Shown here one piece after another: positions 28,001 to 37,151 of a stretch of DNA of 46,126 nucleotides. A program made the translations under genes and the position numbers. Location of the stretch: contig MEDY01000311.1 in assembly GCA_001724265.1 (NCBI GenBank), forward strand, positions 1 to 46,126, given 5' to 3'. The stretch's first letter is position 1; every line of letters starts with the position of its first letter. This DNA comes from Rhizaria sp. SCN 62-66 (lineage: Eukaryota > Rhizaria, unplaced). The notes beneath the pieces were generated by a model, which worked only from the letters and a program-made list of their open reading frames with translations, was not told the DNA's origin and made no database searches.

Positions 28001-31000
28001 TCTCTACGCCGCAGATGTGACTTATGAGTTCAACGAGATTACGATGGCGGGTCCTACTCGTTACCAGGCTACTGCTGTTTACCAGTGTCTACCCGGCTTC
28101 GCACTTCCTGGTGGCGCCAATGTCTTTACGCGCACCTGCTCCGCGTCCAGGACGTGGGTTCCAGCGCAACCGGAGTGTGTGGATGTTGATGAATGCGACC
28201 CATCCATCTATGGTGGGCGTTTTTTTGTCGACTGTGCCACTCTTTACGGTCCTAAGTCCCGTTGTACTAACACGTTTGGTTCGTTTGTGTGCTCGCCTGT
28301 TATTACGCTTGATGTTGAACCCAGCTTTGTCACCACGACCTACGGTGAGATCAAGTACAACGACACAAGCCGCGAGATAGTGCCTTCATCGACTGCCGGT
28401 GGTCAGATTATCACATTTAGCGTCAACGCGGGCGCCAATATTGCTCCACCGTACATTACGCGTGTGCAGTACTCGAACCCTGATGTCACGATCTACACTA
28501 ACTCTTTGTTGCTGCTGTACGAGTGCAGGGACGTGCAAGTGACGCCCGTTATAAAGGCCGGTGAAATCAAGACGTTTGCCGTTGAATGCACGCTTAGTGC
28601 CGGCCAAGGTACCGACTTGTATCTCAAGCTACAATACTGTATCCAGTCCAATGCCTATGTCAACAGCAATAATACTGTATCATGCTCAACTTGGAATTGG
28701 GGCTGGACCGGAACATATGACCAGGCTGATGCTGCGCATCGTAATGACAACAACGGCCTCCGGATCTCGTACCCCAAGCATTACTTCGTCCCGTCAACGC
28801 TGCACTCAATCACGGTTGCAGGACCCGGTCAGCGCACAAATGACTACGTTAGTGCGTCCAACATTGGTGAGGATATTGGTCTTGATGTCGAGAACCTTTT
28901 CTTAGAGCGCGAAGAACTCATTAACATCACATACGGCAAGGGAACCACACCTGAAGACTACCCCCATGTGTGCACGTATAATCTTGCGATGTCGTTAGAT
29001 TATAGCAGCTCACGTCGCACTATTGTGTGCCGCACAAAGGACAACGTCGACGATGTTGACCTTAAGTTTAGGCTTATACTTGCAAACCGCGTTGCCTATG
29101 GTACTGACATGTATTCGTACCCGCAGATGCCCACAATCGAGTCGGTCTATGGCTGCCCTCAGGACGACTTGGTTGCGCGCAACACGCACAACTGCCCGAC
29201 TGACAGCGGTGATGTGCGTCTTACAATTGCTGGCACAGGATTCCTGGAGCCTCTCTCTGCGCTTGTTAGTGGCCGCCAATGCACTGACATCAACCGAATT
29301 AGCAACATGCTTTTTGACTGTAAGCTCCCGGTGGGTACTGGCTCTAGTTTGTCCCTTATTGTAAAGGCTGGGTCACAACGTTTCGAGTCGCGCAGCCGCA
29401 TTTCATACGCACTACCAACTATCACTTTAATCCGCGGCTGTGAACGTGTCTCTGACACGGCGATTCGCGAGTGTAATCGTCAAGGCGGCGACCGTATTAT
29501 GCTGATCGGTGATAACTTTGGTCAAACTGGCGCAACGATCTCTATTGGTGGCTTGACATGCACGAATCCCATTCACTCAACTTCAAATCCACACCGCGAA
29601 ATCACGTGCACAACGCCTGGTGATGCCTCTGTGGACCGTCCAGTTACACTGTTGCAGCGTTACGGTGAGCTTTCGCGCAATTCAATCTTACTGTCATACG
29701 TGCAGTGCCCACCCGGTTTTCGCGGCGAGGATGTCACCTGCGTGCCTTGTGAGACAGGCAATTTTAACGATATGTGGTCTCAACTTGCATGTCGCCAGTG
29801 CCAGCCTGGTTACTATACGAACACAACCCAATCAACCACGTGTTCATCGTGCCCCGTCGGCACATACTCGGGACTTGGACAGACGGAGTGCAAGCGCTGC
29901 CCGCGCGGCACCTTCTCTCAGGAGCGTGCCGAGAGCTGCTATCAATGCGCACCCGGCACCTACGCCGCGCAAGAGGGCAGTGCACAGTGCGAGGCATGCC
30001 CTCTCGGCGCTGAGCACACATCGGACTACTCTTATTGTCAGTGTAAGGCTGGATCGTACATGGACGCAACGCGTGTCTGCCGCACCTGCATGCTCGGTGG
30101 TGACTGCTCCCAGCCAGGTACGTCAGTCTACAACGTCAAATCGCTGCCAGGTTACGCGCCATCGGTCACACTGCAGAAGCGGGACGGTGTCGTGCGTATC
30201 GTCGCCCCCGTTGCGGTGGATGACAGCGGCGTAGATGGGGGCAGCGCTAACAACGATGATGGTCGCCGTAGCGCGCAATCAAAGGTCATTAAGATTCTCT
30301 TCGACAATGCTTCGCGTCCCCGCGAGCGCTTCACCTTTATCAGTGTCACGACAAAGCTCATTAGCAGGCACAATAGCAGCGCCGCATTCGTCACGGCGGG
30401 TCTCGACACATCTTCTTACGGCACCGCTGCTGGAAACTCTACCGATGAAGACACGGACCCTGACACTGTTGTTCTGATGCATCTCGTTACCATCGACCTG
30501 ACACCGCCTGCGTTCAGCTCTGAGCCACCCGCGAGTGTTGTGGCAGCAGATGCCTTGGAGGCCCTTAACGCATACACGACGCTTGAGGGTAAGATCAACC
30601 TTGGTGCTGTCACTGCGATGATCCACCCTGAGTACACGCGCTTTGCGACAACGTCTTTCGAGGTTTGCCTTGCTAAGAGCTGTCTTGGTGCGAGCCAGTG
30701 CATTGAAGGCCATGGTGGTCCGCTCTGCACAGTGTGCTTGCCAGGCTACGGCAAGACGTCAACCTTTGTTTGCGCACGATGCAACGAGCCCGCGCTACGG
30801 TGGTTCTATCTTATCCTTGCGGGTCTTGGTGGTATTATTGGTTGCGCGATTCTTGCTTGGAAACAAATCGTTGACGGTCGCCAGTCGATGAACGAGCTGC
30901 CCGCGCCGGCAGTGCCACTTCTGTTTAAGATTGCCATGTCTGGTCTCCAGGTTATGTCCATTGCCACGCGCTACGATCTGCGCTGGCCTGGTTTCTTGTC

Positions 31001-34000
31001 CACCATGTTTGACTCCGCTGACACTGTTTCCGGCGTTGGTACCGCAATTGTTTCGCTCGATTGCTTCCTCGGTGACGAGCCGGCCGTCAATCCGTTCTGG
31101 GTGACGTCTATCGGAATCATGGTACTGCCTATCCTGGGTATTCTTCTCCCTGTATCTTTCTTTGCTCCTCGCTACCTTGTTGCAAAGCGTCAGTACAAAA
31201 AACACGTGCTGGCTGAGTTTTCTGAGCAGCGTCAACTGTTGTCGCAGATGGTCAGTGATTATGAGGAGTATCTTCGCAGTCGTGAGCGTGTAACTGCGGC
31301 TAAGCGCCGCCGCGACGTGCTCGTGGCTGCTGAGCGTGATCACCGCACGCTGATCTGGGAAAATGTCAACGACCGTGACTCGATGGGCCTGATCACGCAG
31401 CTCGCTGACACACATAAGGCTATTGACGATAAGAGGGGTAACGCGGATATTGACATTAACCGAAAGGACGGCTATAACGCAGCAGCCGTGTACGCCAAGC
31501 GCGTGGTTGGCAAACGCCGTATGTTGCGTGTTCGCGCCCAGAAGGAAGCCACTGCTGGCGCAACTGTGAAGCCCCAGCCCAGCACTTCGGCGCGCAGCGT
31601 CAACAATACTGCCACTAACTCCCCTCGTCTCGCACCACTGGCACCACCTGAGAAGCCATACAACCCTGCTGCACCGGCTACATTTGCCGACTTCGCTGGC
31701 GTTCGCTCGTCGTCGGCTGCTTTCACTGCTGGCTCCGCAACAGCGTCGCCCGTATTGAATGCGCATGCCCTGGCGCAAGCTACGCGCCGTCGCAACAGCG
31801 TTGTACAGGCGCGCGAAAGATCCCCGAACGCTAGCCCTCTTCAGCCGTCGGGTTCAAGTGGTAACCTTGGCAACGCGCTGAGCAGTAGCCGCCGTAGCTT
31901 TGGTGGTGGTGATAGCAACGCATTCTTTGGTCCCAGTACTTGCAACTCCGGTCACTTCCCGCTCTCGCTCCGTCAGCATGTGTCTCGGCACAATGCACGT
32001 GCAGCATCACCGAACATTACCCCTGCGACATCGCATGTTGCTTCGAACGCAGTGCAGCGCGGAAGTGTCCGCAGTCTTTCACCGTCGCATGTGAGCAAGC
32101 TCAAGCTCGACTCGCCGAATGCCTCGGCGAAGCATTGCGCGGCAACTGACAGCGATGATGATTGCCATCTCGAGTACTCTATCTCGCACTTCCAGGGCCG
32201 CGTTACTGCTGCACATGATGGTGATGATTCAAGCAGCAGTGGCAACAGCGACAGTAGTCATCTCAGTGCTTCAAGTCATAACAGTCGCCGTGGTGCCGCT
32301 AGCCGCAGTCGGAACAGCTCCCACCGTGACTCCCCCGCTGTTGCCACATTACCCAACGTCCTCACACTTGATGCTAGCACCCGCCGTCGTATGTCGCGCA
32401 AGAGTGCGAGGACGACTGGCGATGCTAACTCGTTTGTGTCACTCTCAACTGCTCGCAAACCTGCCGCTATGTTTGTCGCCACATTTGATAACACCGCTGA
32501 TGACGTCGCTGAAACCTCGCAAGTGCAACACCTCGCGTTCGACCACAACGACCTCCTGGACTCAAGTGACGACAAAGCTGACGATGACCACTCGACAGGA
32601 GGAACCACGCACAGTTACGATGACTCGCGCTCTGCCCGCATGACCTCACACGACATCACATCCTGCGACGGCAAGATGTCGCGCTACCCTTCAAGCCTTG
32701 AATCACATGACGATGACGCTCACTCTTCCGAGCTCGGCACTAGCTCCACCCTTGGTTCTTCCTCCGTCGCGAGTGCAGAGATGCGCGAGGCCACGGCTCT
32801 TTACGACAGCGTAGCGGATGACATTGCCGCATCCATTTACGCTGAGACTAATGGCCATGAGCAAGCAGGGACCGATAAATTAAGGTCCAGCGACAGCGTG
32901 ACGAAGCGCATTGTTGATGACTCGGTGTTTGCGTTCCAGCTTGAGGTGCTCGATTCTGCCACGGTCACTGAAGTTGCCCTGATGCACGCCTTTGCGAGGG
33001 TCCGCGAGGACAAGACAGAGGCATTTGCACGCACAGCGCGCGAGGTCGAGGTGTACTCTCAGATTGTGCGTGAGACGCCAGAATTCTCCGAAGCGCAGCG
33101 CGACAAGCTGATTGCGGCCTCTAAGACAACCGAGGCTATGTCGCGCGTTGTGCAAAGCCAAGAGGATCTAGAGATCATGCGCGTTCTTGCGCAGCAGACG
33201 TTTGAGGCAATGTATGAGGCTGAACAGCTGCGCGAGCGCGTGCTGCGCCGCGAGCGTGAGTTCCAAAAGGAGCGCGCGGAGCAGCAGCTTGCTTGGTACG
33301 TGCTTAACTATGGCGATAAAAAAGGCACGAAGCAGTTTGAGACAGAGCGCGCAAAGAGGCTGAAGGCTGAGCCTCCGCAGCTGACTGCATCCGAAATGCG
33401 CGTGCGCCTCGACGTTGCTGAAACGCAGTACAACCAGGCGTCGTCGGAGTACCTCGGCTACATCATCACCGCCATTACCGTCGTCATGTTCATGATTCAC
33501 CCCAACATCACGCGGCAATTCTTCACCATTCTCTCGTGCAAGAACGTCGGTGGCAGTGACGATCCCAGCGCTCGCGTCGTGCTCGGTGAAATGACTGAGC
33601 GGTGCTTCTCGTCGCAACACATCTTCTTCATCTTCGTGCTCGGCGTACCCATGCTCATCATGTGGGTAATTGGCATTCCGTTCTTCGCCTGGATTGTGCT
33701 GTTCCGCAATCGTGACCTTATCACCATGCCTGCCCAGGGCGCATCAGCCGTGACGCGGAACCAGAAGCGCATCTTCGAGTCACAAATGGCCTTCCTATAC
33801 CGCGGGTACAAGCCCACGCGCTATTACTGGTTCCTGAACGAAATGGTCCGTAAGGCCCTTCTCGTCGCCATCGCAGTCTTCTTCCCGGGCTCGCTGCACA
33901 CACAGCTGCTGATGGCTTCGCTGCTTATCTTCGTGTGTATTTTGATGCAAATTCTTGCGCGGCCGTTCGAAAACAAGATCCCTGAAATTGTCGAGTTCCT

Positions 34001-34955
34001 CTCGCTCTTCTCCTCCTTCATGGTTTTCTTCCTGGCCAACTTCCTCTTCGTCGACACTGTAAGCGAAGAATCCAAGACTGTAGTCACAGTTTTCATCATC
34101 CTTGTTGTGCTGTTATTCTGCGTCTCCGTCGTTGCTGGCTTCTTTTACCTCACCAAGGAAGAGTCCAAGCTCACGTCACTGCGCACTGCGCTCCGCGCCG
34201 CGCACGCGCAGGGTCAGGATACTGCGCCCGTGATTCGTGAGTGGCGCATTAAGCGTGCGCGCGAGCGCCGGTTTAAGCTTGCAGAGCGTGAGGGTTCCGT
34301 TGCTGCAGTCACCAATGCTACGTCCGGGTCTCCGAATGACGACGGTTGCACAACGCTTAAGTCAGTCCAATCTGCTTCAGCCGCTGCCGCAACCGCCCAG
34401 TCTCGCGACATCGAAGATGGCTGGGGCGCTGACGGCGACGCGGCTCGCAACTCTGGCGTGACGTCGCTCTTCACGCTCACACGGTCCTCGCGCAACGAAA
34501 AGCTGCGTGGCGCCTCTGCAGCAATCCGCGACGACGCGCGCGACGCCACGCTCTTCGCCAGCTTCGCACCCGCGCCTGGTGTCGCGGGAGGCGACGCTGT
34601 TATTGGCGACTTAGGTCTCAACGCAGCGCAGCGTGGGTTACAGCTGGTAACGCTGCTTGATGCCGGCAGCGACATCCAGACCTCTGTTTCCACGGATCCC
34701 ATATATGTCAACGCACGCTCACAGCGTATTGGCGCTGATGGAGCTGCGGACAATGTTGCGGGCGATGACGCTGTTAAGCTGTTCACCGAGACGCTCGCTA
34801 ACCACGTCATGGCGCGGTCAATGACCGACAAGCGCCAATTTGCGCTTGATCTGACCCATAGGCATGTAAATTCTGACATTGCGAGACGTGAGACGTTTGA
34901 AGCTCTCGATGACGATGCCACTGACGTCGATGCACCATCGCGGCAAAATATGTGA
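1012..34955 (+). CDS. Giant secreted-ectodomain, multi-pass membrane protein (~11,240 aa) with CCP, EGF, IPT and GCC2/GCC3-type modules
   Basis: The coding sequence joins 1012-1823 and 2048-34955 and gives about 11,239 residues if two in-frame TAG codons (residues 766 and 6456) are translated. The ATG at 1012 was chosen because it begins an ideal signal peptide (MALTIFLITLLLSTPVDS, cleavage near residue 18). In order: Pro/Ala/Thr-rich and acidic linker (about 19-270), very long beta-strand-rich ectodomain (270-6300), propeller-like stretch (about 5300-6800), eleven two-cysteine modules (7017-8345), eight CCP modules (8387-8981), an EGF-type module (8983-9021), two IPT/TIG-like domains (9300-9489), cysteine-rich stalk (9491-9624), then about nine membrane segments. 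The stop is TGA. Domain types are recognised by cysteine spacing and motifs; the cellular role is not known. A giant cell-surface adhesion, sensory or receptor/channel protein is an inference. Alternatives are two or three adjacent genes split at the TAGs, but the later pieces would then lack signal peptides and good ATG starts. Confidence 0.85.
1697..1753 (+). repeat. 21-base direct repeat encoding the acidic DPEDPG linker
   Basis: TCGATCCAGAGGATCCGGGT plus a following G occurs identically at 1697-1717 and 1733-1753, a 36-base period (12 codons). It encodes the repeated DPEDPG(G/D) motif in the acidic segment just before the first intron of the giant gene. A looser relative (GATCCGGGTGACGGGGAGGT) starts upstream near 1639, which suggests local duplication of a short acidic spacer between the low-complexity N-terminus and the folded ectodomain. 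Confidence 0.75.
1824..2047 (+). other. Intron 1 of the giant gene (224 bases)
   Basis: The donor GTACGT (1824) and the acceptor TTCCACAG (ends 2047) join codon phases exactly: two bases of a Leu codon before the intron and one after. The joined protein reads QAIYFIGSEL then DYDGYTTYYYG. The intron is visibly AT-richer than the flanking exons and contains in-frame stops, including TGA at 1852-1854. The donor sequence matches the other introns in this window. Confidence 0.85.
3473..3547 (+). other. Ambiguous segment: in-frame TAG (3531-3533) or a 75-base intron
   Basis: The reading frame of the giant gene meets TAG at 3531-3533 and continues in the same frame on the other side. The stretch also looks like a possible intron: donor GTACGT at 3473 is identical in type to the other donors, and an acceptor TCTAG ends at 3547. 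Removing the 75 bases keeps the frame and joins EPVPFIS to VSRFTAEK. Against the intron: it would be the shortest here (others 154-415 bases), it has no pyrimidine tract before the acceptor, and the segment is open apart from the TAG. The sequence alone does not decide. Confidence 0.5.
8022..14640 (+). repeat. Ectodomain zone with a recurring cysteine-strand motif (diverged repeats)
   Basis: Within the giant protein a short strand of the form C-[FILA]-[TSKE]-[LIM] recurs near residues 2263 (CFSL), 2605 (CITL), 2941 (CFTI), 3115 (CFKI), 3402 (CITL), 3891 (CFSL), 4032 (CLTM) and about 4466 (CAEI). It is usually followed by alternating hydrophobic residues and another long beta-rich stretch. Spacing is irregular (about 140-490 residues), so some units may have lost the motif. 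This suggests an old internally duplicated beta-sandwich-type domain. No named family was recognised. Confidence 0.4.
17200..21600 (+). other. Propeller-like region of the giant protein, spanning the second in-frame TAG
   Basis: Residues of roughly 5320-6790 change character. They show repeated short hydrophobic strands with phrases such as LALAAHPTG-like turns (seen: QALAAHPTGRVLSVACDS and SSMAYTSDGLQLAVLC), which resemble blade edges of WD40/beta-propeller proteins. The clearest blade-like phrases lie after the TAG at 20601, and similar but weaker ones (for example GDSRLVMIARVAY) lie before it. The TAG may therefore fall inside a folded domain rather than between domains. The propeller assignment is tentative and based on pattern only. 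Confidence 0.35.
20601..20603 (+). other. In-frame TAG codon inside the giant gene (residue 6456)
   Basis: A frame open from 3534 reaches TAG here after HMHTVSSA. The same frame continues at once as SAGSIVIVYNDFAEVVMLVR and stays open for about 4,780 codons. The first ATG afterwards is 45 bases downstream, with no signal peptide, no intergenic spacer and no change in composition. The only in-frame intron readings I can build are 33 bases (GTACCT to TAG, 20571-20603) and 48 bases (GTGGGG to CAG, 20563-20610). Both are far shorter than the introns seen in this window. Translation of UAG is the simplest reading. Confidence 0.7.
22284..26261 (+). repeat. Eleven tandem ~128-residue two-cysteine beta modules
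   Basis: Residues about 7017-8345 of the giant protein contain eleven units. Each has a first cysteine in a (T/S/D/E/N)C-hydrophobic strand and a second cysteine 27-56 residues later at the end of a hydrophobic strand (for example STEFNLNC, VAQVMC, FYMKC, FRVVC, FELVC, DFVLNC, TIALLC, FWLQC). First cysteines fall at residues 7017, 7144, 7268, 7384, 7552, 7675, 7790, 7935, 8057, 8188 and 8296, with spacings 127, 124, 116, 168, 123, 115, 145, 122, 131 and 108. Regular spacing and the paired cysteines suggest Ig-like or cadherin-like sandwiches with one disulfide each. The family is not recognised. The array leads directly into the CCP modules. Confidence 0.7.
26394..28178 (+). repeat. Eight CCP/sushi modules
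   Basis: Residues about 8387-8981 form eight modules with the CCP signature: a cysteine at the start (DCG, ECS, TCV, PCP, SCG, QCS, DCG types), a central Y.C or F.C strand with G-Y/F after it (ATFVCDGGYDL, YQYGCLSGFDL, AQYACADGYVW, VEYRCNVGYNL, ATYSCNLGYEP, AVYQCLPGFAL), a third cysteine, a conserved W (GWS, TWSG, GWLP, QWSS, GWIP, NWIP, TWVP) and the final C. Modules 1 and 6 carry long insertions. CCP modules are extracellular protein- or glycan-binding domains, best known from complement regulators and adhesion receptors. Here they support a ligand-binding or adhesion role for the membrane-proximal half of the protein. Confidence 0.9.
28182..28299 (+). other. EGF-like (calcium-binding type) module
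   Basis: Directly after the last CCP module the protein reads DVDECDPS, then two further cysteines and CTNTFGSFVCSP. DVDEC at the start and C.NT.GSF.C at the end are the calcium-binding EGF signature: Asp/Glu ligands at the N-terminus and the hydroxylation/ligand Asn plus aromatic near the third strand. One cysteine of the usual six is not obvious, so the module may be shortened or divergent. Confidence 0.75.
29122..29700 (+). other. Two IPT/TIG-like domains
   Basis: Two consecutive units (residues about 9300-9391 and 9392-9489) each begin with a proline-hydrophobic strand (MPTIESVYGC, LPTITLIRGC). Each has a short cysteine-bearing insert and then a G-[TD]-[GN]-F turn (LTIAGTGFLEPL, IMLIGDNFGQTG), a small strand with a cysteine (VSGRQC, IGGLTC) and a closing C-[KT]-[LT]-P strand. 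This matches the order of IPT/TIG Ig-like folds of cell-surface receptors. The extra Cys-rich insert after the first strand is common in protist versions. Confidence 0.7.
29706..30110 (+). other. GCC2/GCC3-type (ephrin-receptor-like) cysteine-rich stalk
   Basis: Residues about 9491-9624 contain consecutive units of the form C..G.[YF]........C..CP.G.(Y/F), for example CQPGYYTNTTQSTTCSSCPV, then CPRGTFSQERAESCYQC and CAPGTYAAQEGSAQCEACP. This is the ephrin-receptor-like/GCC2-GCC3 pattern. A further cysteine cluster (about 30660-30785, CLPGYGKTSTFVCARC) sits immediately before the first membrane segment. This arrangement, a cysteine-rich stalk joined to a multi-pass module, recurs in many large protist surface proteins. 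Confidence 0.85.
30793..34955 (+). other. Multi-pass membrane module with large cytoplasmic loop and C-terminal tail
   Basis: Hydrophobic segments start near residues 9855 (WFYLILAGLGGIIGCAILAW), 9892 (leading into LQVMSIATRYDLRWP) and 9954. After a ~760-residue hydrophilic loop, more follow near 10740, 10796, 10872, 10890, 10918 and 10948. The loop is rich in Ser, Asp and Arg, including R-x-x-S and SP sites, and ends in a charged predicted coiled coil (FQKERAEQQLAWYVL region). The LQV...WP motif and the YYWFLNEMVRKALLVAIAVF motif recur in multi-pass proteins of oomycetes and other protists and loosely recall TRP-like channels. The transport or signalling function is not established. A ~265-residue cytoplasmic tail precedes TGA at 34953-34955. 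Confidence 0.75.
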
Positions 34956-35668
34956 TGTGTTTTTTTGTGTGTTCTCTTGTCCATATATATATTGCCTCTG
35001 TTCTTGCTCCTGTTCTTCTCTTCGAGTAGTTGATTTAGGTAACAGTGTCAAAATCACGCACTGTACTGTGATTTTATCTTGCTAATTATTCGCATCAACA
35101 CCGCCGCACATGTACATTTTTTTTTACAAACACGAGTCGTTGCTTCACTGTACTCTCGCTGGTGATTGTGTAAGCGTGCGTGCCAACACGAGAACACTCG
35201 TGTCGACTGTCTGCCAATTACTGCAGACAAGCACTCTAGCTGATCATCAGCACCTTAAGAGCAATCACACTGGTTGATTCGGTGTCGTGTTGACCATTAG
35301 CTTGTACGAATCATTATTGTCTCATGTATACTTTTTTGTTACCTACCTCTCTCACTTTAGTTTTCATTTGTTTATTTTGTGCTTTTAGTGTCGTTATTTT
35401 TCTGTATCAAACTTCAGAGTGAAATGTCCTGTGCAAAATGTGTCAAAACCGTTCTGTCGTTTTGGACTTGCTTTCTCCTGACTTTTGACAAATTCCTTCT
35501 CGTTTATTGCGCATTCATGATTGACATGTATAGAAACACTAAGTTCGAAGTCATCATGATATTGCTCTGTCTAAATCCCTGTTCATTCTGCAGCAACCGC
35601 TTCGTGGTCGGACTGCCTTCGTATAACGACTTTCACTGGGCATGCGTTGCTCATGTCTTGAGCCGGCC

Positions 35669-35703
35669 CCTCGAGTAAAAAATAATTTGACCATTACTTG
35701 AGG
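35669..35703. repeat. Imperfect inverted repeat (hairpin)
   Basis: CCTCGAGTAA at 35669-35678 pairs with TTACTTGAGG at 35694-35703 with one mismatch (a possible G-U pair in RNA) around a 15-base AT-rich loop. The pairing extends loosely outward (GCCGGC against GTTGGC). It is non-coding and sits about 700 bases past the giant gene's stop. It could be a structured 3' element or chance. Confidence 0.4.
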
Positions 35704-36667
35704 GTTGGCATTCCATTATATAGTACGAGTATGTTCATGTGGAACATCTCAATAATGCTGTTTCTCGTACTTTGTGTACCGCTAGTGACAAGGCACACAG
35801 CATTGTTCCCCTATTTCTGAAAGATTTGAATGCGTGTTTACTATGCACATATTCTCGTTTTGTCAATGATCCTTCTTCGCTATTTGTATCTGGGTTCAGT
35901 CATTACATGCAACAGTTCATACTTGTATGGTTCTTTCTTTCTTAAGTTAACCACGCGAATTCATTTTTAACTGCAGGTGTCCCTCGTGTCCTGCGAGCCC
36001 AATCATAACTTTCTGTTTCATCCGTAATCTTTTTTTCTTAATAGTCCAATACACTTATTTCCTTATTTTAATCTCAATGACAAGCACCCGAATCGAAGCC
36101 ATTGTATCCTGTCGTAAAAGCTTCAGCTTACTGTTACTCCCCAGTCAAGGTTTGTTGGCCTTCGATATTTGGGCGTTCGATATCTTTTATGACCAAACAC
36201 ATCTTACCTAAAATTAGTGTAAAACGTCAGCATTGAAGGCAATATTTAAATAAAAAAACGTGTCGAAAGCATACAATTTAAATTTAGTTCACATTAACAA
36301 AGATCCCATACATGAAATATCATAAAAATAATGATCTGTGAGGCAATTCAGTTAGCTTACGTATTTACAGGGAAATCGCCGGATGAGTTGAACGCTGAAG
36401 TAATCTCGTCGTTCCGTGCGATGCTGCGTTTGCAGGCAGCTGCATCCGCAATATCCGTCGTGCTTAAGCCCGCGCGCGTGTGCTCTCAAGCACATACCCT
36501 CCGCATTCGCAAACTTGGGTGTCTCCGTGTACCCGAACACTTTCAAAAGGTACTACTAGTAGTATCAACCAGATCGACAGAAAAAATAACATCTTATTTT
36601 GGTTCAAGTTCAAACAACACGGAGAAAAAGTTATATGAATCCCCTTTGTCTTTCGACTTCATACAAG

Positions 36668-36684
36668 CCCCCCCCCCCCCCCCC
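36668..36684 (+). repeat. Poly-C homopolymer (17 C)
   Basis: An uninterrupted run of 17 C occurs in non-coding sequence. It is prone to length error in sequencing, so the exact count is uncertain. Confidence 0.85.
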
Positions 36685-37046
36685 AATTTCACGAGTTTCG
36701 TGAGTGATTACGATTCACTATGATTTGTATTTATGCATACTTTATGCGTGTCTATGAGTTGATCGCACACATCTACTGCGCGCGTCTCTGTTGCACAAAA
36801 CCTCACTCAAAATAGCACTCTGACACTGCAGCTGCTATGTCACCGATGCGTACATGTAAGGTTTCACTTTCCTCACTCCAATCACGTCTTATCATCATTC
36901 GCTCATCCTTATTGTTCACCCTTCACATCCATTCGATACACTTACGTACGTACATTTTATTTTACATTAACCTTCCTCTCGCACTGAAGCAAGGCATACG
37001 TTCGAGCCACACGGACGTCGTTGCGCACACGTTGTTACGTTCCGCC

Positions 37047-37151
37047 TTAATCGCTGACCTCGTACTCTGACTCTGAGTCGACGTTGTACTTGACCGCGGG
37101 GCGCGCGCGCTGCGTGCGGTCCGACGTCACGGTCGACATGGCCACGTGCTA
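37047..37151 (-). other. In-frame TAG (residue 1738) plus 33-codon conserved-type TOP2 tail ending in TAA
   Basis: TOP2 runs to TAG at 37151-37149 after GGGDSEDD. The same frame continues for 33 codons to TAA at 37049-37047. The extension keeps the strong G/C third-position bias of the gene and contains RTQRARPAVKYNVDSESEYE. That matches the usual last motif of eukaryotic topoisomerase II: a basic stretch, P-x-K-Y, then acidic Asp/Ser/Glu residues at the very end. The tail is therefore very likely translated. A GT-AG intron removing the TAG would need a GTGGCG donor at 37319 and a 171-base, GC-rich, pyrimidine-poor intron, which is implausible. Confidence 0.8.

Larger units (their letters stand above)
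34956..37046. other. Convergent intergenic region between the giant gene and TOP2
   Basis: About 2.1 kb of AT-rich sequence contains the 3' ends of two converging genes. Small open frames (35379-35678 and 36331-36723) lack codon bias or recognisable products. There is an imperfect inverted repeat at 35669-35703, a run of 17 C at 36668-36684, and several T-rich stretches after the giant gene's stop that may form its 3' UTR. No tRNA, snRNA or transposon feature was recognised. Confidence 0.6.

Noticed and set aside
35379-35678. 99-residue cysteine- and leucine-rich open frame
   Set aside because: It is AT-rich and hydrophobic by composition, lacks a proper start, and lies in a 3' region. It is likely an artefact of T-rich sequence.
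36331-36723. 130-codon plus-strand open frame in the TOP2-giant gene intergenic region
   Set aside because: It has no codon bias like any neighbour, no recognisable motif, passes through a poly-C run, and lies between two 3' ends. It is probably chance, although 36360-36550 is somewhat GC-richer than its surroundings.
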